The notes below the pieces were generated by a model. That model saw only the letters and a program-made list of their open reading frames with translations. It had not been told where the DNA came from and made no database searches. DNA of 64,000 nt. It comes from Halomarina litorea (lineage in GTDB: Archaea; Halobacteriota; Halobacteria; Halobacteriales; Haloarculaceae). Positions within the stretch are counted from its first letter, which is position 1, and the number at the start of each line of letters is the position of its first letter. Of the stretch, positions 1 to 8,254 are shown piece after piece. A program made the translations under genes and the position numbers. The stretch is from contig NZ_CP100449.1 in NCBI RefSeq assembly GCF_024227715.1, positions 310,001 to 374,000 on the forward strand, written 5' to 3'.

Positions 1-66
1 GTACCGTTCGAGCAGGCCCCGGCCGTTGTAGTTGAGGACGACGATAGCTACCGATGGTCGTGCCAT
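1..66 (-). CDS. Family 2 glycosyltransferase, N-terminal 22 codons (runs off left edge)
   Basis: The complement starts with ATG at 66 and stays open to base 1. It encodes a 22-residue start containing SVAIVVLNYNGRGLL. The run of hydrophobic residues followed by NYNG is the first beta strand and nucleotide-binding turn of GT-A fold family 2 glycosyltransferases, which move sugars from nucleotide-sugar donors. Everything after residue 22 lies outside the window, so substrate and completeness cannot be judged. The call rests on this N-terminal motif alone. Confidence 0.7.
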   Translation of the reverse strand, partial: MARPSVAIVVLNYNGRGLLERY

Positions 67-127
67 GCGGTAGTAGCGCACCCTCTCCACCATCAACGTT
101 TGGTCGGTGCCCGTGACGGACGGGTGG

Positions 128-610
128 TCAGTAGTGCGGGGCGAGCGACCGGGTCTCCGACCCGTTCTCCGGTCCCGTGTCGCCGGCGTCGTCCGAGACG
201 TCGAGCGTCAACCTGAGCTGTCGGTACGGTTCGTCCGAACCCCCCCGGTAGAGAAGGAAGCGGAGTTCGGTCTCCCCGGCCTCCCGCGGCGTCACCTCGA
301 CGGTGCCGCGCCACGTCTCGTCGTCACCGACCGTCACCGACCGGCGGTCGACTTCCCGTTCTCCCAGTACCGCTACCACCTCGTAGGTGACCGACTCCTG
401 TTCGTGGTTGTCGACGCCGACGACGACGGTTCCCGCCTCCCCGACCGAGAGGTTCGTCGGGTACTCCGCCGTGCCGTTCTCGCCGAGGACGTAGAACTCG
501 GTGTACGGGTCGCTCGGTTCGAGGGGGGCGGCGGCGAGGGCGACCACGCCGACCACGGAGAGGGCGAGGACCGCCGCGAGCGCCCACGTGAGGGCGCGCC
601 GTCCGCTCAT
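128..610 (-). CDS. Membrane-anchored DUF1616-like extracellular protein
   Basis: The gene encodes 160 aa. Residues about 5-28 form one hydrophobic N-terminal segment, followed by an exported domain. The stretch around residues 38-60 (TEFYVLGENGTAEYPTNLSV, then a Gly/Val-rich beta strand) resembles the C-terminal domain of haloarchaeal DUF1616 proteins, which often sit in cell-surface glycan loci. DUF1616 proteins are commonly longer with several N-terminal helices, so this is a short single-helix version. The neighbouring GT2 start on the same strand suggests a surface-glycan setting. No catalytic residues are recognised and the biochemical role is unknown. Confidence 0.6.
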   Translation of the reverse strand: MSGRRALTWALAAVLALSVVGVVALAAAPLEPSDPYTEFYVLGENGTAEYPTNLSVGEAGTVVVGVDNHEQESVTYEVVAVLGEREVDRRSVTVGDDETWRGTVEVTPREAGETELRFLLYRGGSDEPYRQLRLTLDVSDDAGDTGPENGSETRSLAPHY

Positions 611-718
611 GGTCGCACTCCCGTGCGTGCGGTCTCCGGGTCGTCGAACTGTTCAGTACTCTGACCGGTACACTCATACCGGCTGTCTGCCTTGGATTGC
701 GTACGTTCGTTGATACCT

Positions 719-1540
719 ATGGACATCGATAGCCTCCGTCCGCGAAATGTAGTTTCGAGTACCGTTGTACGCAACATAAACGTTCCGAGCCTCCCGGTGG
801 GTCTCGCGCTCGTCGCCGTCACCGTGAGCGAGGCGTTCATCTTCGCGGGACTCCCCGAGTGGGCGCTCTGGGGCCACTTCGTCACGCTCGTCGCCTGCTC
901 GCTCGCCCCGCTCCGGTTCGAGGGGGACGCGACCGTGTTCCGCGCGCTGGCGCTCGTCCCCCTCTTTCGCCTCGTCAACCTCGGAATGCCTGTCTTCGCC
1001 GAACCCACCATCTACTGGTTCCCGTTAGTGTACGGCGCGCTGATACCGGGGATGTTCCTGCTCAGCCGCACCCACGACATCGACATCCGCTACGGGTGGC
1101 GCGTCGCTCTCCTCGCACTTCCGCTCGCGATACCGTTGAGCGCGTTGCTCGCATCGCTGGAGCACTCGCTCATCACACCCGAGGCGCTCGTCAGCGCCGC
1201 AACCCCCGACCAGTTGCTCCTCATCGGCGTCGTCATGGTCTGCTTCGTCGGGTTCGTCGAGGAGTTCCTCTTCCGTGGCATCCTCCAGGACGTCCTCGAA
1301 CGGCGCTACGGCCGAATGGCCGGTCTCCTCCTCACGAGCGCGCTGTTCGGCTTGCTCCACGCCGGCTACGGCCTCCAGCACGAAATCCTGTTCGCGGGCG
1401 TCATCGGACTGCTGTTCGGCGTCGTCTACGACTGGACCGACAGTCTCGTCCTCGTCACGCTGCTCCACGGCCTGCTGAACGTCTTCCTGTTCGCCATCAT
1501 CCCGATCTACGGGTCGGTCCTGGGTCCGTTCGGTCTCTGA
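719..1540 (+). CDS. CPBP family intramembrane glutamic endopeptidase
   Basis: The gene encodes 273 aa with about seven or eight hydrophobic segments. It carries the CPBP/Abi (Rce1-like) signature: Glu181-Glu182 in VEEFLFRGILQ, a later LLHAGYG, and a final LLHGLLN. In this family the paired Glu and the two His build the active site of a membrane protease, linked in bacteria to CAAX-type processing or bacteriocin immunity. The ATG at 719 is preferred because the upstream in-frame TTG at 692 adds only polar residues. It stands alone between divergent and convergent genes. The haloarchaeal substrate is not known. Confidence 0.85.
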   Translation: MDIDSLRPRNVVSSTVVRNINVPSLPVGLALVAVTVSEAFIFAGLPEWALWGHFVTLVACSLAPLRFEGDATVFRALALVPLFRLVNLGMPVFAEPTIYWFPLVYGALIPGMFLLSRTHDIDIRYGWRVALLALPLAIPLSALLASLEHSLITPEALVSAATPDQLLLIGVVMVCFVGFVEEFLFRGILQDVLERRYGRMAGLLLTSALFGLLHAGYGLQHEILFAGVIGLLFGVVYDWTDSLVLVTLLHGLLNVFLFAIIPIYGSVLGPFGL

Positions 1541-1704
1541 GCGGAATCGGTCCATCGAGACGGCCCGAGTCGGCCCGGCCCCGCGTGCGGTTCGCGACGG
1601 GGCGGTCGCCCTCGCAGTTCGGTTCGTCCAGCGCGCGAGCGGTGCCCCTGTCGCGGGGGGAACGGGAGAAAACGAGTGCGGAACTGGTGAACCAGAGTCG
1701 GTCG

Positions 1705-1956
1705 TTACGGTGCGAGGACCTGCATCGTCTGGAAGACCATCATCCCGGCGAAGGTGAGGCTCAGCGGGAGGACGAACGCCGCGATGGTGTACTTCGTCCG
1801 GCGGCGCTCGTCGCCGGCCGCGCCGCGCAGGTCCATGTGGCCGAGCATCACCAGGAGCGCGGCCGCGACGAACACCCCTCCGACACCCAACCCGACCGAG
1901 GTGAACAGCGAGATTGCACTCGCCGTCGTGCTCGAGACGATCGATGTTAGTACCAT
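1705..1956 (-). CDS. Small two-helix membrane protein, unknown function
   Basis: The gene encodes 83 aa from an ATG at 1956. Two hydrophobic segments (about residues 13-39 and 56-80) flank a short charged loop (LRGAAGDERRRTKY). The positive loop suggests it faces the cytoplasm with both termini outside. Such proteins are common as hypothetical membrane proteins in haloarchaea, and no family motif was recognised. The open frame extends upstream, but the extra N-terminus is Arg/Pro-rich and looks non-coding. Confidence 0.55.
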   Translation of the reverse strand: MVLTSIVSSTTASAISLFTSVGLGVGGVFVAAALLVMLGHMDLRGAAGDERRRTKYTIAAFVLPLSLTFAGMMVFQTMQVLAP

Positions 1957-2457
1957 GACGGTTCGTTCATCCACTCTCACCGACAAAAACCTTCGGAGCC
2001 GCCGGTTCGAGGTACACTCGCGGCGCCCTGACTTCCACCGGACGGGATGCGTCACAAGGTGCCACCGTCCCCGCCGTCGTCTCGACGGGGGTGCCGAACC
2101 GCCGAACTGCCCGCCTCTCGGGAGGAACCGCACGACTGCGAGCGTTCCACCGCGGAGGAAAACGAAGATTGTCGCCGGGAAACCCGCCTTTTCTGTCGGG
2201 CAAGCACACCTTTCACCGGCGGTCCCGGTCCGAACTGACCCGAGGCCTGACAGACCATTACAGGCATAGTGGTGTAACGAACGGGTCGGACTCGAACACC
2301 CGGCCCGTGGGTCCTCCGGTCGAAGAATTTACGTGTGATTGGCGTATAGTGGCCAACGAGATACTTCCATAAGGAATTCTTAATGGAACCTCTTTCGTCC
2401 ATCACTGCGCGAACTCGTCACCGACGAGGTCACCCCGACCGCGTCTCAGGCGTCGGG
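1957..2457. other. Intergenic, no supported gene
   Basis: About 500 bases between two convergent-facing minus-strand genes. Several short frames are open only because of the high GC, and their predicted proteins are Arg/Pro-rich without any motif. The final 130 bases (about 2325-2390) are AT-richer and could hold a promoter or terminator, but no gene starts nearby in the right direction. Confidence 0.5.
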
Positions 2458-3282
2458 CTACCCTCGCACGACCCGGGCGGTGAGCGTCCCGACCGGGTCG
2501 ACCTCCGCCCGGACGGTGGAGTCGGGGGTGACGACGCCCGCGCCGGGGGTGCCCGTGCTGAGGAGGTCGCCGGGTTCGAGCGTCGCCGCCCGCGAGTGGA
2601 AGGCGACGAGTTCCGGCGGTCGGAACAGCATCCCATCGAGGGTGTTCTCGGCGACCACCGCGTCGTCGACGACGGTGCGGACGGTGACGTCGTCGAGGGC
2701 CGCACGCGGGGAGTCGGGGACGGCGACCCACGGCCCGACGACGAGGAAAGTGTCGAACCCCTTCGCGCGCGTGAGGAATCGCGGGTTGCGTTCGAGGACG
2801 TCCTCCGCCGTGAGGTCGACGACGGGGACGAACCCGGCGACCACGTCGTCGAACGCCGCCTCGTCCACGTCCGAGCAGGTCCGCCCGAGCACCACGCCCA
2901 GTTCCGCCTCGGCGGTGACGCGGTCGGTAATCGCGGGGTCGGGGAGGCGAATCGGCCCGCCGGGGCCGGTCAGCGCCGCGGCCGGCTTCAGGAAACTCGC
3001 CGGCTCGTCGGGCCGGACCTCGTCCAGGTCCGCGGCGTGGTCGGCGTAGTTGAGCCCAATACCGAGACACCGCCCGGGCGACGAGAGGGGCGCGGCGAGG
3101 GTGAACTGGTCGGCGGGACGGCGGGTCGCGGGCGCGTCAGCCGGGTCGGGCAGTCCCTCGGGCGCACGGCGGAGGGCCGCCTCGACGGTGTCGACGCCGG
3201 GGAGCGCCGCCGGGAGCGGGACGAACCCCTCGCTGTCGCCGAGCAGTGCCCGCCCGTCGGCCGTCCGCGCGAGGTAGCGCAT
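2458..3282 (-). CDS. Fumarylacetoacetate hydrolase (FAH) family protein
   Basis: The gene encodes 274 aa starting at ATG 3282 (MRYLARTADGRALLG). The FAH core is visible: a cap with GIGLNYADHAADLDE, then FLKPAAALTGPGGPIRLP, and the metal-binding stretch AEAELGVVLGRTCSDV, in which acidic residues normally coordinate Mg or Mn. The C-terminus has the family DLLSTGTPGAGV loop. FAH-family enzymes cleave C-C bonds or hydrate/decarboxylate 2-oxo acids in aromatic and sugar acid breakdown, and sequence alone does not fix the substrate. It is monocistronic, so the neighbours do not help. Confidence 0.88.
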   Translation of the reverse strand: MRYLARTADGRALLGDSEGFVPLPAALPGVDTVEAALRRAPEGLPDPADAPATRRPADQFTLAAPLSSPGRCLGIGLNYADHAADLDEVRPDEPASFLKPAAALTGPGGPIRLPDPAITDRVTAEAELGVVLGRTCSDVDEAAFDDVVAGFVPVVDLTAEDVLERNPRFLTRAKGFDTFLVVGPWVAVPDSPRAALDDVTVRTVVDDAVVAENTLDGMLFRPPELVAFHSRAATLEPGDLLSTGTPGAGVVTPDSTVRAEVDPVGTLTARVVRG

Positions 3283-3508
3283 CACGCCACCCGGCAGCGA
3301 CGGACGACGACCCGCCGGTCGGCGGTCCGGCGTCCGGTGTTCCCTCTCCCGTCGGTTCGGTCTCCTCCCCTCCGGTCTGCGTGGGCCGGTTCCATGCGCC
3401 GTGGCTTCGGGCCAGGACAATCAGTGTGGCGATAGCGGGGTCCACGCCCCCGGTTGCACCCGCAGGCGTTCGGCTTACCGTGCGTCCAGCCCTCGCTCGG
3501 AGCACGCC

Positions 3509-4057
3509 ATGTCCGAGCCACTCAGCGACACGACCGTCGCCGTGTTCCTCGCGCCGCGCGGGACCGAGAACGTCGAGTTCACCGAACCGAAGTCCGCCCT
3601 CGAGGACGCCGGCGCGACCGTCGAGGTCCTCGGGACGGAGACGGGCGAGGTCGAGACGGTGGACGACGACCTCGAACCGAGCGCGACCCACGAGGTCGAG
3701 ACGGCCTTCTCGGAGGCCTCGCCGGAGGACTACGACGCGCTGGTCGTCCCCGGCGGGACCGTCGGTGCCGACGAACTCCGCGTCGACGACGACGCCGTCG
3801 GGATGGTCCGTTCGTTCGCGGACGCGGGCAAGCCGATGGGCGTCATCTGCCACGGGCCGTGGGTGCTCGTCGAGGCCGACGTCGTCGAGGGGCGGACCCT
3901 CACGTCGTACCCGAGCGTCGAGACCGACGTCCGCAACGCGGGCGGTGAGTGGGTCGACGAGGAAGTCGTCACCGACGACGGTATCGTGACGAGTCGGAAC
4001 CCCGACGACCTGCCGGCGTTCTGTGACGCCATCGTCGAGTCGTTCGCCGACGAGTGA
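3509..4057 (+). CDS. DJ-1/PfpI family protein
   Basis: The gene encodes 182 aa from ATG 3509 (MSEPLSDTTVAVFL); the upstream in-frame extension looks non-coding. The nucleophile elbow is GVICHGPWVL with Cys114 followed by His115, the arrangement of intracellular protease I (PfpI) proteins. A Glu-rich AxRGTENVEF segment near residue 15 and the conserved SYPSVETDVRNAGGEWVDEE region complete the family signature. PfpI-type proteins have been described as proteases, chaperones or deglycases acting on stress-damaged proteins. The precise role is not resolved by sequence. Confidence 0.9.
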   Translation: MSEPLSDTTVAVFLAPRGTENVEFTEPKSALEDAGATVEVLGTETGEVETVDDDLEPSATHEVETAFSEASPEDYDALVVPGGTVGADELRVDDDAVGMVRSFADAGKPMGVICHGPWVLVEADVVEGRTLTSYPSVETDVRNAGGEWVDEEVVTDDGIVTSRNPDDLPAFCDAIVESFADE

Positions 4058-4060
4058 GGC

Positions 4061-5329
4061 TCAGTCGTCCGCGGGCACCTCCTCGCGGAGTTCGTCGGCG
4101 ATGAGGTCCTCGTCGAAGCGCAGGACGCCCTCCAGTTCCTCGCTCTTCACGTCCTCGAAGGCGTGGCGGGCGATGGAGCGCCAGTGGACCTCGTCGGGGC
4201 CGTCGAAGATGCGGAACGGGCGGACGCTCTCGTAGAACGCCGCGACCGGGAGGTCCTTCGCGATGCCGTTGCTGCCGAGACACTGCACCGCGAGGTCCAT
4301 GATGTCGTTACAGACGTTCGCGGCGAACACCTTGCACATCGCCACCTCGATGCGCGCCTCGCTCCGGTCGAGTTCGCGGGCGGCGTGGCGCACCCCACAG
4401 CGGGCCATGTGGAGGTTCGTCTCGGCCTGCGCGATGCGCTGGCGGAGCGCCTGTTTCTCCGCGACGGTCGACCCGAAGGCCTCCCGTTCGCTGATGTAGG
4501 CCTTCGAGACGTCGAGGGCGCGTTCGGCCATCCCCGAGAAGCGCATACAGTGGGTGAGTCGCCCGCCGCCGAGGCGCATCTGGGCGATCTGGAAACCCTC
4601 GTTCTCCTCGCCGACGGTGTTCTCGACCGGGACGCGAACGTCGCGGTACTTCACCTCGGCGTGCCCGCCGGGGTTCTCCAGAACGCTGTGGTCGCCCATG
4701 TGCGGGATGTCGCGGACGAGTTCCACCCCGTCGGTGTCCGTCGGGACGAGGATGATGGACGTGCCCGCGTAGGGGTGGGCGTCGAGGTCGGTGCGGGCCA
4801 TCACGAGGAAGAAGTCGGCGTCCGCTCCGTCGGAGGTCCACCACTTGTGGCCGTTGATGACCCACTCGTCGCCGTCCTTCACGGCGGTGGTCTTCAGCAT
4901 CTTCGGGTCCGCTCCGCCGCCCTGCATGGGTTCGGTCATCGAGAACGCGGAGGACACCTCACCCTGAACGAGCGGGCGAAGCCACTCCTCTTTCTGTTCC
5001 TCGGTGCCCACCATCTCCAGGGTGTGCATGTTGCCCTCCTGTGGCGCGTTCGCCCGGATGGCGGGTGCGCCGAGGGGCGAGCGCCCCACCTGCTCGAAGG
5101 AGGGGAGCATATCGGAGAAGTCTAGCCCCTGCCCGCCGTACTTCTCGGACATCTGCGGGGCGAACAGGTCGCGCTCTCGCGCCTCCTCCCAGAACTCCCG
5201 GAGTTCCTCGTCGCTCACCTTGTTCCCGGTGGCGAGTGCCTCCCGCTCTCGGGGGATGACTCGCTCGTCCATGAACGCCTCCACGCGGGCCGCGACGTCC
5301 CGTGCTTTCTCGGAGTCGTGATACTCCAT
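4061..5329 (-). CDS. Acyl-CoA dehydrogenase, ACAD10/11-like
   Basis: The gene encodes 422 aa from ATG 5329 (MEYHDSEKARDVAARVEAF). It has the three-part acyl-CoA dehydrogenase fold: N-terminal helical domain, middle beta domain (SAFSMTEPMQGGGADP, then INGHKWWTSDGADADF), and C-terminal helical domain (ERALDVSKAYISEREAFG, QCLGSNGIAKDLP, RIFDGPDEVHWRSIARHA). The enzyme is FAD-dependent and oxidises acyl-CoA alpha-beta bonds in the cytoplasm. It is transcribed divergently, 104 bp apart, from an APH-type kinase. In animals these two domains are fused in ACAD10/ACAD11, which points to a joint role in hydroxyacyl-CoA breakdown (inference). Confidence 0.9.
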   Translation of the reverse strand: MEYHDSEKARDVAARVEAFMDERVIPREREALATGNKVSDEELREFWEEARERDLFAPQMSEKYGGQGLDFSDMLPSFEQVGRSPLGAPAIRANAPQEGNMHTLEMVGTEEQKEEWLRPLVQGEVSSAFSMTEPMQGGGADPKMLKTTAVKDGDEWVINGHKWWTSDGADADFFLVMARTDLDAHPYAGTSIILVPTDTDGVELVRDIPHMGDHSVLENPGGHAEVKYRDVRVPVENTVGEENEGFQIAQMRLGGGRLTHCMRFSGMAERALDVSKAYISEREAFGSTVAEKQALRQRIAQAETNLHMARCGVRHAARELDRSEARIEVAMCKVFAANVCNDIMDLAVQCLGSNGIAKDLPVAAFYESVRPFRIFDGPDEVHWRSIARHAFEDVKSEELEGVLRFDEDLIADELREEVPADD

Positions 5330-5350
5330 GGGAATCACTGCGTCCGGTGG

Positions 5351-5358
5351 TATGTAAA
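5351..5358 (-). promoter_or_regulatory. TATA-like box for the acyl-CoA dehydrogenase gene
   Basis: On the minus strand the sequence reads TTTACATA and lies 22-29 nt before the ATG at 5329. This spacing is typical of leaderless haloarchaeal transcripts. It supports 5329 as the start and excludes the upstream in-frame extension. Confidence 0.5.
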
Positions 5359-5433
5359 TTGGTACACTCCTGCACGCCCCGGCGGGACGGGGAACAGAAC
5401 TATCCCCCACTCCCCCGTGTGTCACGCTCAGTC

Positions 5434-6489
5434 ATGACCGCGAACGACGCCTACCTCGACCGCCTCGTCGACGAGGCGGCCCTCCGCGCGTACCTCACCG
5501 CCGAACTCGGACCGGTCGACGAGTTCGAGGTGGCCCACCACGGCGAGGGCCACTCGAACGAGACGCTGTTCGTGCGCTGGGGGGACCGCGACCTCGTCAT
5601 GCGACGGCCGCCGGCGGGCGAGACGGCCGAGAGCGCCCACGACGTCCTCCGCGAGCACCGGGTCATCAGCGCGCTCCGGGACACGGCGGTCCCCGTCCCG
5701 CCGGCCGTGCTGGCCTGCGAGGACACCTCGGTCGTCGGCGGGGAGTTCTACCTCATGGACCGCCTCGCCGGCGACGTGATTCGCGACCGGGAACCGGAGC
5801 GCTTCGCCACCCCCGAGGGTCGCCGGCGGGTCTCCGAGGAACTAATCGACACGCTCGCGGCGATACACACGCTGGACTACGAGGCCGTCGGTCTCTCGGA
5901 CCTCGGCCGGCCGGAGGGGTTCACCGAGCGACAGGTCGAGCGCTGGGGCAAGCAGTTCGACTGGGCCTACGAGACCACGCGGGCGGACCGCGAGGTGTCC
6001 CACGTCGACGAAATCGGGGCGTGGCTGGCGGCGAACGTGCCCGACTCGTACGAGCACACGCTGGTCCACGGCGACTTCAAACTGGACAACGTCATGTTCG
6101 CGCCGGGGACCCCGCCCGACATTGAGGCGGTGATGGACTGGGAGATGGGGACGCTCGGCGACCCCCTGCGCGACATCGGCTGGCTACTCGTCTACTGGGA
6201 CCCCGACCCGCTCAGCGAGCGGTTGATGCCCTCGTTCCTCGACCGCGAGGGCTACCTCTCCCGCGAGGAGTTGCTCGCGCGCTACGAGCGGCAGTCGGGC
6301 GTCGAGGTGAGCGACCCGACGTTCTACCTCGTCCTCGGACTCTACATGCTCGCGGCGGTCGGCGAGATGTTCTACGCGCGCTACCTCGCGGGCGACAGCA
6401 GCGACGACCTCTACCCCGAGATGGAGGCGCTCGTCCCCGCCGTCTGTCGCCGCGCGAAGGCACTCGTCGACGGCGACCGGACCGTCTGA
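5434..6489 (+). CDS. APH/ACAD10-type phosphotransferase (aminoglycoside phosphotransferase fold)
   Basis: The gene encodes 351 aa from ATG 5434 (MTANDAYLDRLVDEAALR). Kinase-like motifs: a glycine-rich region with HHGEGHSNETLFVRWGDRDL, the catalytic loop LVHGDFKLDNVMF (HGDxxxxN), and the metal-binding VMDWEMGTLGDPLRDIGW. This arrangement matches the phosphotransferase domain of ACAD10/11-like proteins rather than true antibiotic-resistance kinases. Its divergent partner is an acyl-CoA dehydrogenase, so a hydroxyacyl substrate is more plausible than an aminoglycoside. That substrate assignment is inference. Confidence 0.87.
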   Translation: MTANDAYLDRLVDEAALRAYLTAELGPVDEFEVAHHGEGHSNETLFVRWGDRDLVMRRPPAGETAESAHDVLREHRVISALRDTAVPVPPAVLACEDTSVVGGEFYLMDRLAGDVIRDREPERFATPEGRRRVSEELIDTLAAIHTLDYEAVGLSDLGRPEGFTERQVERWGKQFDWAYETTRADREVSHVDEIGAWLAANVPDSYEHTLVHGDFKLDNVMFAPGTPPDIEAVMDWEMGTLGDPLRDIGWLLVYWDPDPLSERLMPSFLDREGYLSREELLARYERQSGVEVSDPTFYLVLGLYMLAAVGEMFYARYLAGDSSDDLYPEMEALVPAVCRRAKALVDGDRTV

Positions 6490-6495
6490 CCTGGC

Positions 6496-7155
6496 TCAGA
6501 GCACGACAGTCTTCGTCGTCGTGAACGCCCCGATGGTGCGACCGATTCCCTCGCGCCCGATGCCGGAGGCACCCATCCCGCCGAGCGAGATGTCTCCGAG
6601 GCCGTGGGAGGGCGCGCCGTTGATGCGGACCGCCCCCGCCCGGAGGCCGTCTGCGACGCGGCGCGCGCGGTCGTAGTCCGCGGTGAACACGCAGGCGTCG
6701 AGCGCGAGGACCCGCGTGCCGTGGGGGACGTTCGTCAACAGGGTCGGCTCGAAGCGCGTGCCGTCGCGTTCGTCGCCCCGGAGGGGGTGGCCCCGCGGGC
6801 GACGGCGTCGTCGACCAGTTCCCCGACTCACTCGGCCTGTGACTCGTCGACGAGGGGGCCGAGGTCGGTGGCCTCGTCGAAGAGGTTGCCGAGGATCCAC
6901 TCGTCCATCTCGCGGTCGATGCAGGCCGCGAGGCCGTCGTGGACCTCGCGGTGGACGAGCACGCACGAGACGACGGAACAGCGCTGACCGGCGTCTTCGC
7001 CGCGGGCCTGAGGACGACGCTGTTGCCCGCCGCGAGCGCGCGGGCGACCTGAAGCGCCGTCGTGGCGAGGGGGTAGTTGTACGGGGCGATACAGAGGACA
7101 GTCCCGATGGGAGGGCTATCGTCTCTCGCGACGTGTTTGGTTTCTCCGGAGCGTG
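6496..7155 (-). pseudogene. Decayed NAD(P)-dependent aldehyde dehydrogenase
   Basis: Reading the minus strand, ALDH fragments appear in order but in different frames. First comes KHVARDDSPPIGTVLCIAPY followed by a Rossmann-like ALAAGNSVVLRP (about 7140-7000). Next is AGQRCSVVSCVLVHREVHD with the catalytic Cys, then GNLFDEATDLGPLVDESQAE ending in an in-frame TGA. Last come FEPTLLTNVPHGTRV and an intact C-terminal end RRVADGLRAGAVRINGAPSH. The whole N-terminal third, the segment between the Rossmann strand and the catalytic Cys, and the Glu-Phe-Gly-Pro region are missing. At least two frame changes and one nonsense codon rule out a working enzyme. Confidence 0.9.
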
Positions 7156-7228
7156 TGCGTTGAAATTACTTGCTTCCAAACTTATCTAATGCCGAACATT
7201 TAATCAGGGGTAGTCGTTCTAACTCATC

Positions 7229-8161
7229 ATGGAAGATGACAGTTTCACGAGAAGGAATCTGTTGAAAACTGGTGTGACGGCCGCGACCGGTGGGCTCGTG
7301 GCCACCACCGCCGGCTGTCTGGGGGGTGCCCCCGGCGTCTCGTTGCTGGGCGGCGACGGGCGGTACACCGACTGGCTCGTCGCTCCCGACAAACTCGGCG
7401 ACTCCGACCACTACAGCTTCTACCACTTGCGGCCGGCGGCGTTCGCGGACCACGAGGATCAACTCGGGTCGGACAACTACGACCAGCTGGAGATGCTGTT
7501 CTCCGGGCCGGCCGAGCGGTGGACCGGCGTGGACTTCGACGAGGTGACCGACCTCGTCTCGTTCGGGCCGGCCAGCGTCTACACGACCGAGGTGCCCGAG
7601 GCCGACGTCGTCGAGGACCTGGAGGACGAGGACTTCGACGACGAGTCGGACCTGGAGGGCTACACCGTCTACGTCTCGAGCGACGAGTCGGTCGCCGTGG
7701 GGGTCAATGGCGAGACGCTCGTCTGGGGGCGGGAGTCCTACCAGGGGAGCGACGCCGTCGACGTCGTCGAACGGGTCATCGAGGCGAAGGCGGGCGAGGA
7801 GGACCGCTACGCGGACGAGAACGAACACTTCACCGCGCTCGTCGACCGACTGGGCGACGGTGACCTCGTCTACGGGCGAACCCGCGAGGAGTCGGACGCG
7901 GACGACCCCGCGAACGGTGAGTTCAGGGACCTCGTCGCACGCGGAACGACCGTCTCCCTCGACGGCGAGACGGCCGACATGCGCTGGGCGCTCGTCTTCG
8001 AGGATGAGAACGACATCGACGTCGACGACGTCAAGGAGTACGTCGACGAGAACGACGGCTCCGACGGGACGTTCGACGACCTGGACGACGTCTCCGTCTC
8101 CAGCAGTGGCCGGAGCGCGATCGTCACGGGGTCGAAAGACGCTGACGACCTGTTGAGCTGA
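7229..8161 (+). CDS. Tat-exported lipoprotein, haloarchaeal, unknown function
   Basis: The gene encodes 310 aa. The N-terminus FTRRNLLKTGVTAATGG is a twin-arginine signal, and TTAGCLGG supplies a lipobox with the lipidated Cys at about residue 31. The mature part is very acidic (many DED/EDED runs), as expected for a surface protein in high salt. Residues 45-130 hold an alternating hydrophobic pattern (YTDWLVAP, YSFYHLRPAAF, VTDLVSFG) typical of a family of haloarchaeal lipoproteins with repeated alpha/beta units. No enzymatic motif was found. It has no operon partner. Confidence 0.75.
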   Translation: MEDDSFTRRNLLKTGVTAATGGLVATTAGCLGGAPGVSLLGGDGRYTDWLVAPDKLGDSDHYSFYHLRPAAFADHEDQLGSDNYDQLEMLFSGPAERWTGVDFDEVTDLVSFGPASVYTTEVPEADVVEDLEDEDFDDESDLEGYTVYVSSDESVAVGVNGETLVWGRESYQGSDAVDVVERVIEAKAGEEDRYADENEHFTALVDRLGDGDLVYGRTREESDADDPANGEFRDLVARGTTVSLDGETADMRWALVFEDENDIDVDDVKEYVDENDGSDGTFDDLDDVSVSSSGRSAIVTGSKDADDLLS

Positions 8162-8254
8162 GGCGGTCGCCGGCCGCCCGGTCACGTGTTGACATGGCGC
8201 GGTGTGTGTTCCCGACTCGTATAGTTCCCCGTTCCGGGGGAGGGGCCGTCCCGG

